A stretch of 64,000 nucleotides of DNA from Bryobacterales bacterium (GCA_003170295.1 PNAJ01000133.1:28799-92798); one strand, 5' to 3'. Counted from the stretch's first letter, positions 16,931 to 25,700 are shown. The notes: a model not told the origin generated them from the letters alone. Numbers and translations: made by a program.

Positions 16931-19282
16931 GCCCTGCGCACCCTCCTAGCCCGCTACGTCCGCAGCTCGTTAGGACGCGCCGAACTTGCCAAAGTCGAGC
17001 CAACTTCCGACCGCGCGACAATTGAAAACGAATTAGCCGACACCCAAGAATCCGTAGCCTTCGTCCGTACCTCCTCGCAGCCCCAACCGGCATCCAGAGG
17101 CGCGGCCATCCGCGTCCGCTTCGACGACCTAGCCGAGCTTGGCCCCACGCTCGCGCAACTTCGCATCGAAGGCGCGACGCTAGACGGCGCAGAAATCTAC
17201 GAGCTATCCCGTTTACTCGACCTGGCCGCCGCGGCAAGAAGCGTCCTCCTTTCCGCCGCAGAGAAATTCCCGCGCCTGGCCGCGCACGCCGTCAAGATAG
17301 CCGACCTCCGCGATCTGGTCAACGATCTCCGCGGAAAAATCCTTCCCGATGGAACGCTAGCCGATGACGCCAGTGTGGCGCTGGCCCGTCTCCGCCGCGA
17401 TTGCGAAAAACAGCGCCGTCTCATTCAGGAATCCCTCGAACGCTTCCTCCGCGCGCATCACGAAAACGGCACTTTGCAGGAGGATTTCGTCACCATCCGC
17501 AACGACCGCTTCGTCGTCCCTGTAGTCACCGGCCGGGAGCGCCGCGTCGACGGCGTCATCCACGGCGCCAGCGGCAGCGGTCACACCCTTTTCGTTGAGC
17601 CTCTGGAAACCATCAATCTCAACAACGAACTCGTCCGCCTGCATGAAGAAGAACTGCGCGAAGTCCACCGCCTGCTGCGTGAATTCACCGCGCGCCTTCG
17701 GGAACATGCCGTAGAAATCGCTGCGACGGCCACAGCGCTCGCGAAACTCGAACTACTCTTCGCCAAAGCCGATTTTGCGGTGGACTTCAACTGCATCGTC
17801 CCGCGCCTAAGTCCCGATACCGCGCGCAAGCTAATTCTGAGCCGCGCCCGCCATCCTCTTCTTGAAGACATCCTCCGCGCGAAACGCAAAAGCGTCGTTC
17901 CAGTCTCCCTCTCTCTCGATTCCTCCGAACGCACTCTGCTCATCAGCGGCCCCAACACCGGCGGCAAAACCGTCGCCCTCAAAACCGTCGGCCTGTTAGC
18001 CTTGATGACCCACGCCGGCCTTCCCGTCCCCGCACTCGAAGCCGAATTTCCGCTCTTCGATCAAGTGCTGGCCGATATCGGCGACCATCAGTCGATCCAG
18101 GAAAGCCTCAGCTCCTTCTCCTCGCACATCCTGTCGATCGGCAAAATGCTCGACGACGTGACCTCGGATTCTCTAGTGCTGGTAGACGAACTAGGCCGTG
18201 CCACCGACCCGGAAGAAGGCGGCGCGCTAGGCGTCGCGGTGCTCGAAGCCTTTCAAAATGCCGGCGCATTCACCCTAGCATCCACACATCTGATGGCGAT
18301 GAAAGTCTACGGAGCATCGACGAAAGGTGTCCGCAACGGATCCATGGGTTTCGACGACACAACTCTGGAGCCGACCTATGAACTTCGCCTCGGTGCACCC
18401 GGCAAATCCGCTGGCCTGGATATCGCCAGCCGCCTCGGCCTCGATCCCCATTTAATCAGCACCGCCCGAGCCCGCATGACCAACGTCGAGCGCGACGTTT
18501 CACGCTTCTTAGCCGAGTTGCACGATCGCATCGATGTGTTGGAACGCGAGCGCACCGATTTAACCGTCCGCGCCGCAGCCATCGAAGCGAAAGAAAAGTC
18601 CCTCGAACAAACCTGGGAAAAGCAGTATTCCGCGAAAATCCGAGAGCTGGAGCAACGCGCATCGCAGCTAACCGCTCAATTCGAGCAGCGCGCCCAAGAA
18701 ACCATCGGCGAACTCAGCCAGAAAGCCCACGTAAAAGTCGCGAAAGCAAAACGCGAATTCAAAGAAGCGGTCGAAGCCCTCGCGCCGCCATCTCCCTCCG
18801 CCCCGCCGCGATCAAAAATCGAACCCGGCGCAAGGGTGCGCTTGAAAGGCATCCGCCAACCAGCCAGCGTGCGCCGCCTGCTCCCCGGCGATATTCTCGA
18901 AGTCGACGCCGGCTTCCTCAAAATGCAAGTATCTCTATCGGACGTGGAAGAAGTGCTCGCGCCCGCCGCCGGAGGCGGCTTCCAGCAGGATAGGCCCGCG
19001 CGCAGCGTCACCTTTCATCAAGGCCCGAGCTTTAATGACGGCTATCGCGAGATCAACATCATCGGCCAGCGCGCCGAAGCCGCGTGCGAACACGTCGACA
19101 AAATGCTCGATAGCGCCGCGCTCGCGCAAGTGGAGCGCGTCCGCATCGTGCACGGCCACGGAATGGGAATTTTGAAAAAGGCGATTGCGGATCTACTGAA
19201 GCACAATCCGCACGTCGAGAAATTCTACGTCGCCTCGCAGGAGGAAGGCGGTTCCGGAGCCACAATCGTGGAGCTAAAATAA
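16901..19282 (+). CDS. mutS2: Endonuclease MutS2
   Basis: A 793-residue MutS2 protein, the usual length. Core and lever helices occupy 1-330; Walker A GPNTGGKT is at 350-357; Walker B VLVDELGRATDPEEGG is centred on Asp429-Glu430; the signature THLMAMK follows at about 467. A long coiled coil (about 515-610) precedes a KOW-like segment (PGARVRLKGIRQPASVRRL) and a C-terminal Smr nuclease domain (EINIIGQRAEAACEHVDKML ... VRIVHGHGMGILKKAI). MutS2 binds branched DNA, limits recombination, and has ribosome-splitting roles in some bacteria. ATG 16901 is the family start; upstream in-frame residues are unrelated. Its 5' end is duplicated 305 bp upstream, so the native promoter may be separated from the gene. 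Confidence 0.96.
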   Translation: MQADTVLEFEALRTLLARYVRSSLGRAELAKVEPTSDRATIENELADTQESVAFVRTSSQPQPASRGAAIRVRFDDLAELGPTLAQLRIEGATLDGAEIYELSRLLDLAAAARSVLLSAAEKFPRLAAHAVKIADLRDLVNDLRGKILPDGTLADDASVALARLRRDCEKQRRLIQESLERFLRAHHENGTLQEDFVTIRNDRFVVPVVTGRERRVDGVIHGASGSGHTLFVEPLETINLNNELVRLHEEELREVHRLLREFTARLREHAVEIAATATALAKLELLFAKADFAVDFNCIVPRLSPDTARKLILSRARHPLLEDILRAKRKSVVPVSLSLDSSERTLLISGPNTGGKTVALKTVGLLALMTHAGLPVPALEAEFPLFDQVLADIGDHQSIQESLSSFSSHILSIGKMLDDVTSDSLVLVDELGRATDPEEGGALGVAVLEAFQNAGAFTLASTHLMAMKVYGASTKGVRNGSMGFDDTTLEPTYELRLGAPGKSAGLDIASRLGLDPHLISTARARMTNVERDVSRFLAELHDRIDVLERERTDLTVRAAAIEAKEKSLEQTWEKQYSAKIRELEQRASQLTAQFEQRAQETIGELSQKAHVKVAKAKREFKEAVEALAPPSPSAPPRSKIEPGARVRLKGIRQPASVRRLLPGDILEVDAGFLKMQVSLSDVEEVLAPAAGGGFQQDRPARSVTFHQGPSFNDGYREINIIGQRAEAACEHVDKMLDSAALAQVERVRIVHGHGMGILKKAIADLLKHNPHVEKFYVASQEEGGSGATIVELK

Positions 19283-19327
19283 CGGCGATTTAAGGTCGAT
19301 TAAGGGTCCGCACAGTGTCAATTATGG

Positions 19328-20956
19328 TCATTTAACGGCGTGTAAGGCGAGCGCCTGCTGCTTCTGCCATGCCAGTTTGCCCTGATACTCTTCCCACAGC
19401 GTCGTGCAGCCGGCCCAATAATACCCGCCGACGAACAGCAGCAGGAAGGGAATCGCGAGGTAGTTCTCAGACCCAATCGCGAACACGATCATGCTCATAA
19501 AGTACGTGCCTACAGCAAGTTCCGCGTAAGGAAGCCATCCGCTGCGGCGCCGGTACTGAATGTTCTGAATCTGCACCTTCTGCTGCCCGCCAATGGCGTA
19601 TTTCGGCGTCCGCGCAAAACCGGTCTGATAACCGATAAGTGCTTCAAAAACGGCCCTGGAATTGATAATCGTCAGCGCAACTCCGGCCGCCATCAGCGCG
19701 GGGAGGAACAAAAACGCCCGCTTCCACGTTTTCGGGTACAGTTCGCGATGCGCGATGACGTAAAACGCCGAAATCGACCAAAACGATGCCGCAATCAAAG
19801 GAACGTCGATCAGCAGCATTTCGAGCCAGCCCTGATAAAACCGGACGATCATCACCGGCAGCATCAGCGCCGAGACTACAATCATCATCGGATAGGAAAT
19901 ATTAGGGGTTAGGTGGAAGAACGCTTCGACTTTGACGCGCCACGGCAGGTCGGATTTCAGAATCTTCGGCAGCAGCTTCATCGCGACTTGCGTGAGCCCT
20001 TTGGCCCACCGCGATTGCTGCACTTGAAAGCCGTAAGTTTCAACAGGCAGTTCCGAAGGGCACTCGATCGACGGTAAGTAGACGAACTTCCAGCCCTTTA
20101 GCTGCGCGCGATAACTCAAGTCGGAGTCCTCAGTGAGTGTGTCGTGCTGCCAGCCGCCGGCGTCGTCAATCATTTCGCGGCGCAGCGCGCCGGCTGTGCC
20201 GTTGAAATTGAAAAACAATCCCGCTCCTGAACGGGCCACGTGCTCCAGCACGAAGTGCCCATCTAACAGCATCGCCTGCACTTCGGTGAGCAAATTGTAG
20301 TGCCGGTTCAGATACGCCCAACGCGTTTGCACCATGCCGACTTTCGGATCGGCGAACTGATGCACCACTCGCTCCAGAAAATCGACGGGCGGAATAAAAT
20401 CGGCATCGAAAATCACAACGATCTCGCCAGTGGCTGTTTTCAGGCCATTTTGCAGCGCTCCGGCTTTATAACCGTGGCGGTTATCGCGATGAATGTACTC
20501 GATGGGCAGGCCGCTCGTTTTGTACTGCGCGACCAGGCTGGCGGTGAAGGGATGCGTTTCGTCGGTGGAGTCGTCGAGGACTTGAATTTCGAACAGATCG
20601 CGCGGATACTCCATTTTGCTGGCAGCCTCGATCAGCCGCTCGATGACGTATTGCTCGTTATAAATCGGAAGCTGGATGGTGACGCGCGGCAACTGCTCAT
20701 AGCGCTGCGGAGGCACTTCGGAAAACTTCTTCCGATGCTTCCAGTATCCGCGGATCATTTCGTAGCGATGCAGGCCGTAGCAGGAAAGCACCAGCAACAC
20801 CGCGAAATACGGAATCAGGATCGACCAATCGAACCAATCCAGATGATGAATCCCCGCGAAGGTGTTATCGAACAGGGAATCCACGAACCGCTGGGTTGCA
20901 CTGGGTGTGAGGGACGCGGACACTCCGTCTATTATATCTTGAGTAGTCACCCTCAT
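19328..20956 (-). CDS. Family 2 glycosyltransferase, cellulose-synthase-like
   Basis: A 542-residue processive-type GT2. A membrane helix at about 45-63 precedes the catalytic domain: [10 protein letters not shown] at 92-101, DDSTDE at 128-133, DAD at 184-186 (metal-binding), [10 protein letters not shown] (catalytic Asp) and QQSRWAKG (Q-x-x-R-W acceptor motif). The C-terminal third has four or five helices forming the translocation channel. This domain order is that of glucomannan/cellulose-synthase-like or ceramide glucosyltransferase-like enzymes; polymer and donor cannot be read. ATG 20956 overlaps the divergent hydrolase ATG at 20955 by two bases, so the promoters must lie inside the opposing genes. 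Confidence 0.9.
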   Translation of the reverse strand: MRVTTQDIIDGVSASLTPSATQRFVDSLFDNTFAGIHHLDWFDWSILIPYFAVLLVLSCYGLHRYEMIRGYWKHRKKFSEVPPQRYEQLPRVTIQLPIYNEQYVIERLIEAASKMEYPRDLFEIQVLDDSTDETHPFTASLVAQYKTSGLPIEYIHRDNRHGYKAGALQNGLKTATGEIVVIFDADFIPPVDFLERVVHQFADPKVGMVQTRWAYLNRHYNLLTEVQAMLLDGHFVLEHVARSGAGLFFNFNGTAGALRREMIDDAGGWQHDTLTEDSDLSYRAQLKGWKFVYLPSIECPSELPVETYGFQVQQSRWAKGLTQVAMKLLPKILKSDLPWRVKVEAFFHLTPNISYPMMIVVSALMLPVMIVRFYQGWLEMLLIDVPLIAASFWSISAFYVIAHRELYPKTWKRAFLFLPALMAAGVALTIINSRAVFEALIGYQTGFARTPKYAIGGQQKVQIQNIQYRRRSGWLPYAELAVGTYFMSMIVFAIGSENYLAIPFLLLFVGGYYWAGCTTLWEEYQGKLAWQKQQALALHAVK

Positions 20957-21689
20957 GAAGCAAATTCGGTACTCCCTTAACTCGGCCGCGTCGCCGACCA
21001 CGCCCGATTCGCCGGATGTTCGCTACGGACCTCCCAGCGATGCCAAGACGCCCGGGGTTCGGCTGCTGCCTCCGTGCGCGCCGACGAAAATCGTTTGCGT
21101 GGGGCGCAATTATCTGGAACATGCGCGGGAGCTGGGCAATGAAGCTCCCACGGAGCCGCTGATTTTCATGAAACCGCCGTCTTCGTTGATCGCTTCGGGC
21201 GATGCGATTGTGTATCCGGCGCTTTCTGAAAGGGTCGATTTCGAGGGCGAGCTGGGAATTGTGATTGGCGATCGGGCGCGCAATATTTCGCGCGAGGACG
21301 CGCTCGATTACATTCTGGGCTACACCATCGTGAACGACATCACGGCGCGCGATCTGCAAAAAAAAGACGGCCAGTGGACGCGGGGCAAGGGATTCGACAC
21401 ATTTTGCGCGGTGGGTCCGTGCCTGGTGTCGAAGGACGAAGTGGATTTCGCTTCGCTGCGGGTGCGGACGCTGGTCGATGGCGAAGTGAAACAGGACGGC
21501 TCAGTTCTGGACATGATTTTCCCGCTGGATGTTATCATCAGCTATATAACGTCGTTCATGACGCTGGAGCCCGGCGATTTGATCGCGACGGGCACGCCTC
21601 CAGGCGTTGGCCCGCTGACTCCGGGATGCACCGTCCGCGTCGAAATCGATGGCATTGGGGTTTTGGAAAACCCCGTCATTAAAGGGTGA
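20955..21689 (+). CDS. Fumarylacetoacetate hydrolase family protein
   Basis: A 244-residue FAH-domain enzyme. The fold core is complete: [18 protein letters not shown] (45-62), FMKPPSSL (71-78), [12 protein letters not shown] with metal-binding Glu97 and Glu99 (94-105), NDITARDLQ with Asp128 (127-135), [11 protein letters not shown] (145-155) and [15 protein letters not shown] near the end. Members hydrolyse or decarboxylate beta-keto acids (fumarylpyruvate, acylpyruvates, 2-hydroxyhepta-dienedioate) using Mg or Mn; the reaction is not predictable further. It is followed 2 bp later by the aldolase gene. The start codon overlaps that of the divergent glycosyltransferase. Confidence 0.92.
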   Translation: MKQIRYSLNSAASPTTPDSPDVRYGPPSDAKTPGVRLLPPCAPTKIVCVGRNYLEHARELGNEAPTEPLIFMKPPSSLIASGDAIVYPALSERVDFEGELGIVIGDRARNISREDALDYILGYTIVNDITARDLQKKDGQWTRGKGFDTFCAVGPCLVSKDEVDFASLRVRTLVDGEVKQDGSVLDMIFPLDVIISYITSFMTLEPGDLIATGTPPGVGPLTPGCTVRVEIDGIGVLENPVIKG

Positions 21690-21691
21690 AG

Positions 21692-22354
21692 ATGAAGTTT
21701 TTTCTCGATACCGCGAATCTCGAAGAATTGAAAGCCGGAGCCCGCTGGGGCATTATCGACGGAGTGACCACGAACCCGTCTCTGATCGCGAAAGAAGGCG
21801 TCGCGATGGAGGATCAAATCCGGAAAATTTGCGCCATTATCGACGGCGACATCAGTGCTGAAGTGGTGGCGACCGACGCCGACGGGATGCTGGTGGAGGG
21901 GCGCAAGCTGGCCAAGATTCACAAAAACGTCGTGGTGAAAGTCCCTTTGACGCGCGATGGGATTCGCGCCTGCTCGATCTTTCACAAAGAAGGAATTCGA
22001 GTGAATGTGACGCTCTGTTTTTCGGCGGGGCAGGCGATTCTGGCGGCGAAGGCGGGCGCGACCTATGTGAGTCCGTTCGTGGGGCGCATCGACGACATCG
22101 GCGGCAACGGAATGGACCTGATTCGCGACATCGTTCACATTTACAAGAACTACGAATTTCGAACGCAGGTGCTGGCGGCGTCGTTACGCACGTCAACGCA
22201 TGTGATCGATGCGGCGAAGGCGGGAGCGCATGTGGGCACTTTGCCGTTCAAGGTGGTGGACGCGTTGTTCAACCATCCCCTGACAGATAAGGGGCTTGAC
22301 CAGTTTCTGAAGGACTACGGGAAGGTATTTCAAGAGGTCCCGGCGGGGAGATAG
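21692..22354 (+). CDS. Transaldolase / fructose-6-phosphate aldolase family
   Basis: A 220-residue short transaldolase, typical of the TalC/Fsa subgroup. [16 protein letters not shown] (1-16) and [13 protein letters not shown] (24-36) are the first strands of the barrel; VVVKVPLT (81-88) carries Schiff-base Lys83; [33 protein letters not shown] follows; the C-terminus includes [28 protein letters not shown]. It transfers or cleaves dihydroxyacetone units in the pentose-phosphate pathway. ATG 21692 is the family start; GTG 21686 overlaps the previous stop. Cotranscription with the FAH-family gene is likely. Confidence 0.93.
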   Translation: MKFFLDTANLEELKAGARWGIIDGVTTNPSLIAKEGVAMEDQIRKICAIIDGDISAEVVATDADGMLVEGRKLAKIHKNVVVKVPLTRDGIRACSIFHKEGIRVNVTLCFSAGQAILAAKAGATYVSPFVGRIDDIGGNGMDLIRDIVHIYKNYEFRTQVLAASLRTSTHVIDAAKAGAHVGTLPFKVVDALFNHPLTDKGLDQFLKDYGKVFQEVPAGR

Positions 22355-22392
22355 AGGTGGCGTCAGGAGTACTTGCGCGCAGGGCGAAAAAA

Positions 22393-22480
22393 GGGGACAG
22401 ACCGCTCTGTCCACCGGCGTCGGGGTTTGGCGTATTTTTCAAGAAGATCGTGGCGCCTTGGGACAGAGAAGTCTGTCCCC
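22393..22480. repeat. REP-type inverted pair, copy 2 (inverted relative to copy 1)
   Basis: Unit B comes first here (arms 22395-22401 and 22406-22412 around CCGC), then unit A inverted (arms 22460-22467 and 22472-22479 around GAAG), with CGCCTTGGGACAGA matching the AAGGCGC side of unit A at 12896-12909. The 88-bp element is thus the reverse of the one at 12883-12972, with a different spacer. A-rich runs edge both sides (GCGAAAAAAGGGG and CCCCATTTTTCACG). Confidence 0.85.
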
Positions 22481-22511
22481 ATTTTTCACGATCTTGTAAA
22501 AACAAGCAGAG

Positions 22512-22916
22512 ATGACGGAGGGCGTTCAAGTTGTCGTGTTGTGCGGCGTTTCGGCGGGGCTCATCGCGCTGGCCGTCTGGATCCTGTTGCGGGTGCATGG
22601 CACGCCCGAAAAAAGGGAGCGCAAGCGGAGACTGAGTGTCCATCAGCAGGGCCGCTTGGGCGATGCGATGATTTCCGAGGCGACGGAGAACACGCTCTAC
22701 TATTTCTATACGGTGCGGGGCGTCCACTACACCGCGTCGCAGGATATTTCCACGCTGCGCGAATATTTGCCGGCCGATGCGCACCGGCTGATCGGCGTGG
22801 CTGGGCTGAAATACTCTTCGAAGAATCCAGCGAACTCGATATTGGTGTGCGAGGAGTGGTCGGGGTTGCGGGCTCCGGCGGCGATGCCTGAGGGGGATGC
22901 GGAGGTTGCGGGCTGA
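22512..22916 (+). CDS. Hypothetical protein with one N-terminal membrane helix
   Basis: A 134-residue protein. Residues 6-27 (QVVVLCGVSAGLIALAVWILLR) form one membrane anchor, followed by a basic stretch (KRERKRRLS) that should stay in the cytoplasm. The remaining 85 residues form a small domain with strands (TLYYFYTVRGVHYTASQDIS) ending NSILVCEEWSGLR. The pattern 'tVrGv.Y.asqDis.lr' is that of small acidobacterial proteins of unknown role. ATG 22512 lies 32 bp after the repeat element. No enzymatic motif is visible. Confidence 0.65.
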   Translation: MTEGVQVVVLCGVSAGLIALAVWILLRVHGTPEKRERKRRLSVHQQGRLGDAMISEATENTLYYFYTVRGVHYTASQDISTLREYLPADAHRLIGVAGLKYSSKNPANSILVCEEWSGLRAPAAMPEGDAEVAG

Positions 22917-23001
22917 GGCGGTTTTTACACGTAACATTTTCTCCTTCGGTGTCCGATTGGCTTAGTCGTCTATCATCAAGTGGCGTCGGAGGTGGCCAAG
23001 A

Positions 23002-23349
23002 ATGAGTTCGCAGCAGGCACAGCCCAAGCGTGAAATGCCCAGCGCGGAAGTTGTCCGATTGATAGACCTCGTGAATTACCAGGACGGCGCCGTTGTCAGC
23101 CGGACACTGGTTAAGGGCACGACGGGAACCGTCACGCTATTTGCTTTCGATGATGGACAAGGTTTAAGCGAGCATACGACTCCGTTCGACGCGATGGCGT
23201 ATGTGCTGGAGGGCGAGGCGGAAATTGCAGTCTCCGGGAAGCCAATGCGGACGGCGGCGGGCGAAGCGGTTCTAATGCCGGCAAATCAACCTCACTCGCT
23301 GAAGGCTCTTGGTCGGTTCAAGATGATACTGACGATGATTCGATTGTGA
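23002..23349 (+). CDS. Cupin domain protein
   Basis: A 115-residue single-domain cupin. Motif 1 appears as LSEHTTPFDAMAYVLEGEAEIAVSG (54-78), lacking the canonical HxH since EHTTPFD replaces it but keeping one His and Glu; motif 2 is GEAVLMPANQPHSLKALGRFKMILTM (89-114) with a conserved His. This is the pattern of small stress- or sugar-binding cupins rather than a defined dioxygenase. GGAGG lies 8 bases before ATG 23002. It precedes the toxin-antitoxin island by 31 bp but need not belong to it. Confidence 0.85.
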   Translation: MSSQQAQPKREMPSAEVVRLIDLVNYQDGAVVSRTLVKGTTGTVTLFAFDDGQGLSEHTTPFDAMAYVLEGEAEIAVSGKPMRTAAGEAVLMPANQPHSLKALGRFKMILTMIRL

Positions 23350-23359
23350 GTGGGCTTCC

Positions 23360-23373
23360 ATTACCGTGGTAAT
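23360..23373. promoter_or_regulatory. Palindromic operator candidate of the VapBC-like module
   Basis: ATTACC-GT-GGTAAT, a perfect 6-bp inverted repeat, ends 7 bp before the antitoxin ATG. AbrB/MazE-fold antitoxins usually bind such palindromes to repress their own promoter; the assignment here is by position. Confidence 0.6.
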
Positions 23374-23380
23374 GTAAGGC

Positions 23381-23656
23381 ATGGCACTCGCTCATTCAAA
23401 GCTCACGGCGCAGGGGCAAATTTCGGTACCTGCCGAGATTCGCAAAAGACTCGGCATCGTACCGGGATCGGTCATTGAATGGGACGAAGACGGTGGGAAG
23501 ATCGTGGTCCGGCGCAAGGGGAAGTATTCGTCCGAGGATATTCGCCGGGTTCTGTTTCCGGAGGGGCCACCGAAACGGGTATCGCTCAAGGAAATGAAAG
23601 AGGCAATCGGGCGCGGCATCGGCGAACGTTATACAAATGCAATCCGCCGACACTAA
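23381..23656 (+). CDS. AbrB/MazE-fold antitoxin (VapB-like)
   Basis: A 91-residue protein. Residues 4-50 form a SpoVT-AbrB swapped-hairpin DNA-binding domain (SKLTAQGQISVPAEIRKRLGIVPGSVIEWDEDGGKIVVRR). The C-terminal 40 residues (SSEDIRRVLFPEG ... LKEMKEAIGRGIGERY) are helical and should wrap the toxin. The 3' end overlaps the PIN toxin by 20 bp, the usual antitoxin-first arrangement. A perfect palindrome just upstream is the probable autoregulatory site. Confidence 0.9.
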   Translation: MALAHSKLTAQGQISVPAEIRKRLGIVPGSVIEWDEDGGKIVVRRKGKYSSEDIRRVLFPEGPPKRVSLKEMKEAIGRGIGERYTNAIRRH

Positions 23657-24017
23657 TGTTCTGGTCCGCATGATCACCGGGGACGAGGCTGAGCAAACGG
23701 AAGTCGCCGATCGCTTTATTGAAGGTGGCGCGTGGGTTTCGATTCTGGCGGTGGCAGAAACCGCGTGGGTCCTCCGGACCTGGTACAAACGGAGCGCAGC
23801 CGACGTTGCTTCCGCGGTTGAAATGTTGCTGGACCATAAAGACCTTATCTTGCAAGATTCCGACGTAGTGGCTGCTGCGCTGAAGCTTTTCAGGTCGCGT
23901 CCATCGTTGGGTTTTTCCGATTGCCTGATGCTTCATCTCGCCCGGAAGGCGGGACATCTGCCGCTGGGTACTTTTGACTGCGCGCTCGGGAGGGTCGAGG
24001 GAGCGCAGAAATTGTAG
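23637..24017 (+). CDS. PIN-domain toxin, VapC-like
   Basis: A 126-residue PIN ribonuclease. The acidic active site is complete: Asp5 in SADTNVLVR, Glu41 in AVAETAWVL, Asp95 in GFSDCLMLHLAR and Asp114 in GTFDCALGR. VapC toxins cleave tRNA or rRNA with Mg when the antitoxin is degraded. The ATG at 23637 lies within the antitoxin gene. The stop is 3 bp from the stop of the convergent acetyltransferase toxin. Confidence 0.92.
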   Translation: MQSADTNVLVRMITGDEAEQTEVADRFIEGGAWVSILAVAETAWVLRTWYKRSAADVASAVEMLLDHKDLILQDSDVVAAALKLFRSRPSLGFSDCLMLHLARKAGHLPLGTFDCALGRVEGAQKL

Positions 24018-24020
24018 TTC

Positions 24021-24536
24021 TTATGAAAGGGCAGCGCGAACGTCGGTCAACGTCACCATCAGGGTCATCGGCTCGCTCAGGCTCGCATCGAAGCCGAGCG
24101 CCAGATAGAAATTCTTCGCCTCTTCCGATATTGCGTGCACCACAATGCCGCGAATGCCGATCACCTCGGCCGCATGCGCCACCCTGCGCGCGGCGTCCCG
24201 AAACAGGGCGCGACCGATGCCCCTTGCCTGCCAATCTTCGTCCACGGCCAAGCGTGCCAGCACGGCTACCGGGATAGGGTTTGGCATGTTCCGGCTGAAC
24301 CGGCCAGGGGCGCTTTCCATCGTTACTGCGCCAGAAGCCAGAGCATAGTAGGCAAGCACTCGTTTCACGTTTTTTGCGGGGCAAACGACATATGTGCGTG
24401 AAGCTCCACTCGCCTGATTGGCGCGCGCACGGCGCTTTAGCCAATCGTCAAGCGATGCCTCTCCGGAGCGGAAATCGTCGAGGTCGTGCCGATCCGCGAG
24501 GGGCTCTGGCGGCAGGAGGCCGCTTATTTCTCCCAT
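24021..24536 (-). CDS. GNAT acetyltransferase toxin, TacT-like
   Basis: A 171-residue GNAT protein. Acetyl-CoA site: VAVLARLAVDEDWQARGIGRALFRDA, with the Q/R-x-x-G-x-G/A loop QARGIG. The conserved Tyr for catalysis sits in NFYLALGF. The N-terminal block LDDFRSGEASLDDWLKRRARANQASGASRTYVV is the hallmark of TacT/AtaT-type toxins, which acetylate the amino acid on aminoacyl-tRNA and block translation. It follows the DUF1778 antitoxin with a 13-bp overlap. Convergent with the VapC-like gene. Confidence 0.9.
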   Translation of the reverse strand: MGEISGLLPPEPLADRHDLDDFRSGEASLDDWLKRRARANQASGASRTYVVCPAKNVKRVLAYYALASGAVTMESAPGRFSRNMPNPIPVAVLARLAVDEDWQARGIGRALFRDAARRVAHAAEVIGIRGIVVHAISEEAKNFYLALGFDASLSEPMTLMVTLTDVRAALS

Positions 24537-24811
24537 GGTGCGGCCGTTCGCAGGGAGCGGCGCAGGCGGACATTCGGGCGCGGCCGGGCATCGAGCCGCG
24601 CGAGGAACTCGGCATAGGCTTTGGGGTTGACGGCAAATACGGTGCGGTCCAAAAGCGCATCCTCGGCGGCATGACGGGCTGCATCGAGCACGAAATCAGT
24701 TCGGTTCTTGCCGGAGAGTTCTGCCGCACGGTCGATGAGGCCGCGGAGTTCCGGCTTGATGCGGAGGTTCAGAGTGTCGCGCTTGGGTTTTTCCTGGTGG
24801 GAAGTGGGCAT
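24524..24811 (-). CDS. DUF1778 antitoxin, TacA-like
   Basis: A 95-residue ribbon-helix-helix antitoxin. KRDTLNLRIKPELRGLIDRAAELSGKNRTDFVLDAARHAAEDALLDRTVF (9-58) is the DUF1778 pattern; the Arg/Pro-rich tail (LDARPRPNVRLRRSLR) would cover the toxin's active site. ATG 24811 is chosen because the basic start MPTSHQEKPKRDTLNLRI immediately precedes the first strand; an earlier frame start at 24862 would read through the operator. The palindrome at 24846-24866 sits 35 bp upstream. Confidence 0.9.
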   Translation of the reverse strand: MPTSHQEKPKRDTLNLRIKPELRGLIDRAAELSGKNRTDFVLDAARHAAEDALLDRTVFAVNPKAYAEFLARLDARPRPNVRLRRSLRTAAPWEK

Positions 24812-24845
24812 GAGAATTCCTCGACTAATGACCAGGATAGCATGA

Positions 24846-24866
24846 CGTAATGACCTCGTCATTACG
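24846..24866. promoter_or_regulatory. Palindromic operator candidate of the TacAT-like module
   Basis: Perfect 9-bp arms CGTAATGAC and GTCATTACG around CTC, 35 bp upstream of the antitoxin start. Ribbon-helix-helix antitoxins bind such sites to autoregulate; assignment is positional. Confidence 0.65.
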
Positions 24867-24920
24867 AGAAGCGTTTCGATATTTGGTGATTTGAAGGCGC
24901 CAGACTATGCGGAAATTCGG

Positions 24921-24975
24921 GAAATGGAACGGTCTCGTCTGTTTGACGTCCCCGGTTTCCCCCCGGTTCCCCCGC
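24921..24975. repeat. GGTCTCGTC...CCGG repeat, left copy
   Basis: Contains GGTCTCGTCTG, GACGTCCCCGG and two TTCCCCC-type runs. Its reverse complement resembles 25703-25755 (CCGGGGAAAGCCGGGAC then GACGAGACCG). The two imperfect copies face each other and bracket the membrane gene 24984-25439 and the gene remnant 25497-25700. Confidence 0.5.
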
Positions 24976-24983
24976 ATTTCCCG

Positions 24984-25439
24984 CTATGCGGTCGGCGGAT
25001 GTGCAAGGACGTATCTTGCGGTGGCGTAGGCTGCTACGACGACGCAACACAGGGCTCCCACAAAAAGAAGACCCCTGGCGGGCCGGGACAGTTTCTGCTT
25101 GAAGAAAATGCGCAGTACTAGTAGCTCCGCGGCGACGGCAATGAGCGCCGACACGAGAAGCACTGAGATCCAACTGTAGGGGGCGGCGTTGCCGCTTGGA
25201 ATGCGATCCAGAATAAGATTATGAGCGAGTATCTGAGCTATGATCGCCACTGGAAACCCAACGACAAAGAGCCACGACGCCGCGCCCATTGTGACGTTGG
25301 CGGCAACGCATGATCGCAGCGAGGTATTCGTCCAGCGGCGCAGGACAAGATGCCTGACCAGCAGGCCCGAAGGTACGAAGCAACCGGTGAGTACCATTCG
25401 CCCATGGCTCCAGAAGTATGGCAGGTTTACGTCGAGCAT
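24984..25439 (-). CDS. Predicted membrane protein, unknown function
   Basis: A 151-residue protein with about four hydrophobic segments: residues 7-28 (YFWSHGRMVLTGCFVPSGLL), 46-68 (NVTMGAASWLFVVGFPVAII), 89-109 (WISVLLVSALIAVAAELLVL) and 120-142 (RGLLFVGALCCVVVAAYATA). No family recognised. ATG 25439 lies 57 bp after the stop of the gene fragment on the same strand. It is bracketed by inverted repeat-like sequences, so it may be part of a small gained or rearranged segment. Confidence 0.6.
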   Translation of the reverse strand: MLDVNLPYFWSHGRMVLTGCFVPSGLLVRHLVLRRWTNTSLRSCVAANVTMGAASWLFVVGFPVAIIAQILAHNLILDRIPSGNAAPYSWISVLLVSALIAVAAELLVLRIFFKQKLSRPARGLLFVGALCCVVVAAYATARYVLAHPPTA

Positions 25440-25496
25440 GCGAATCCTAGCCCGTCGAAATCGAGACGCCTTGATTCAGGCAAAGCGTCAATCTTG

Positions 25497-25700
25497 TTAT
25501 TCGGGATAGGGGCATTTGGGAAGTTGGTTTTTGTCTTTGCCATATTCAACTACATCGTAGTTTATGCTCCCGAAAAAAAACTGCCACCAATGAGTGAAGG
25601 TGGCGCTCAGCGTGAAAGTCAGATAGGGAACCTCTGTTCCATTTGCGACAACAATCGGAACCGTAGACGGAGTTCCTCCATTTACAGAAACGGTGAGCGA
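25497..25700 (-). pseudogene. Decapitated gene fragment (67 codons)
   Basis: Between the membrane gene and the S9 peptidase, the minus strand holds an open frame without a usable start codon: SLTVSVNGGTPSTVPIVVAN, then a Thr/Phe-rich stretch (LTFTLSATFTHWWQFFFGS) and an end reading LPKCPYPE followed by TAA. A TAA directly precedes it at 25701-25703, where the repeat starts. The alternating pattern looks like an exported beta-sandwich remnant. The rest of the 316-bp gap (25440-25755) holds only the repeat. Confidence 0.45.

Noticed and set aside
24891..25121. 76-codon plus-strand frame upstream of the membrane gene
   Set aside because: It runs through the left inverted repeat and is antisense to the membrane protein; no start signal or domain.
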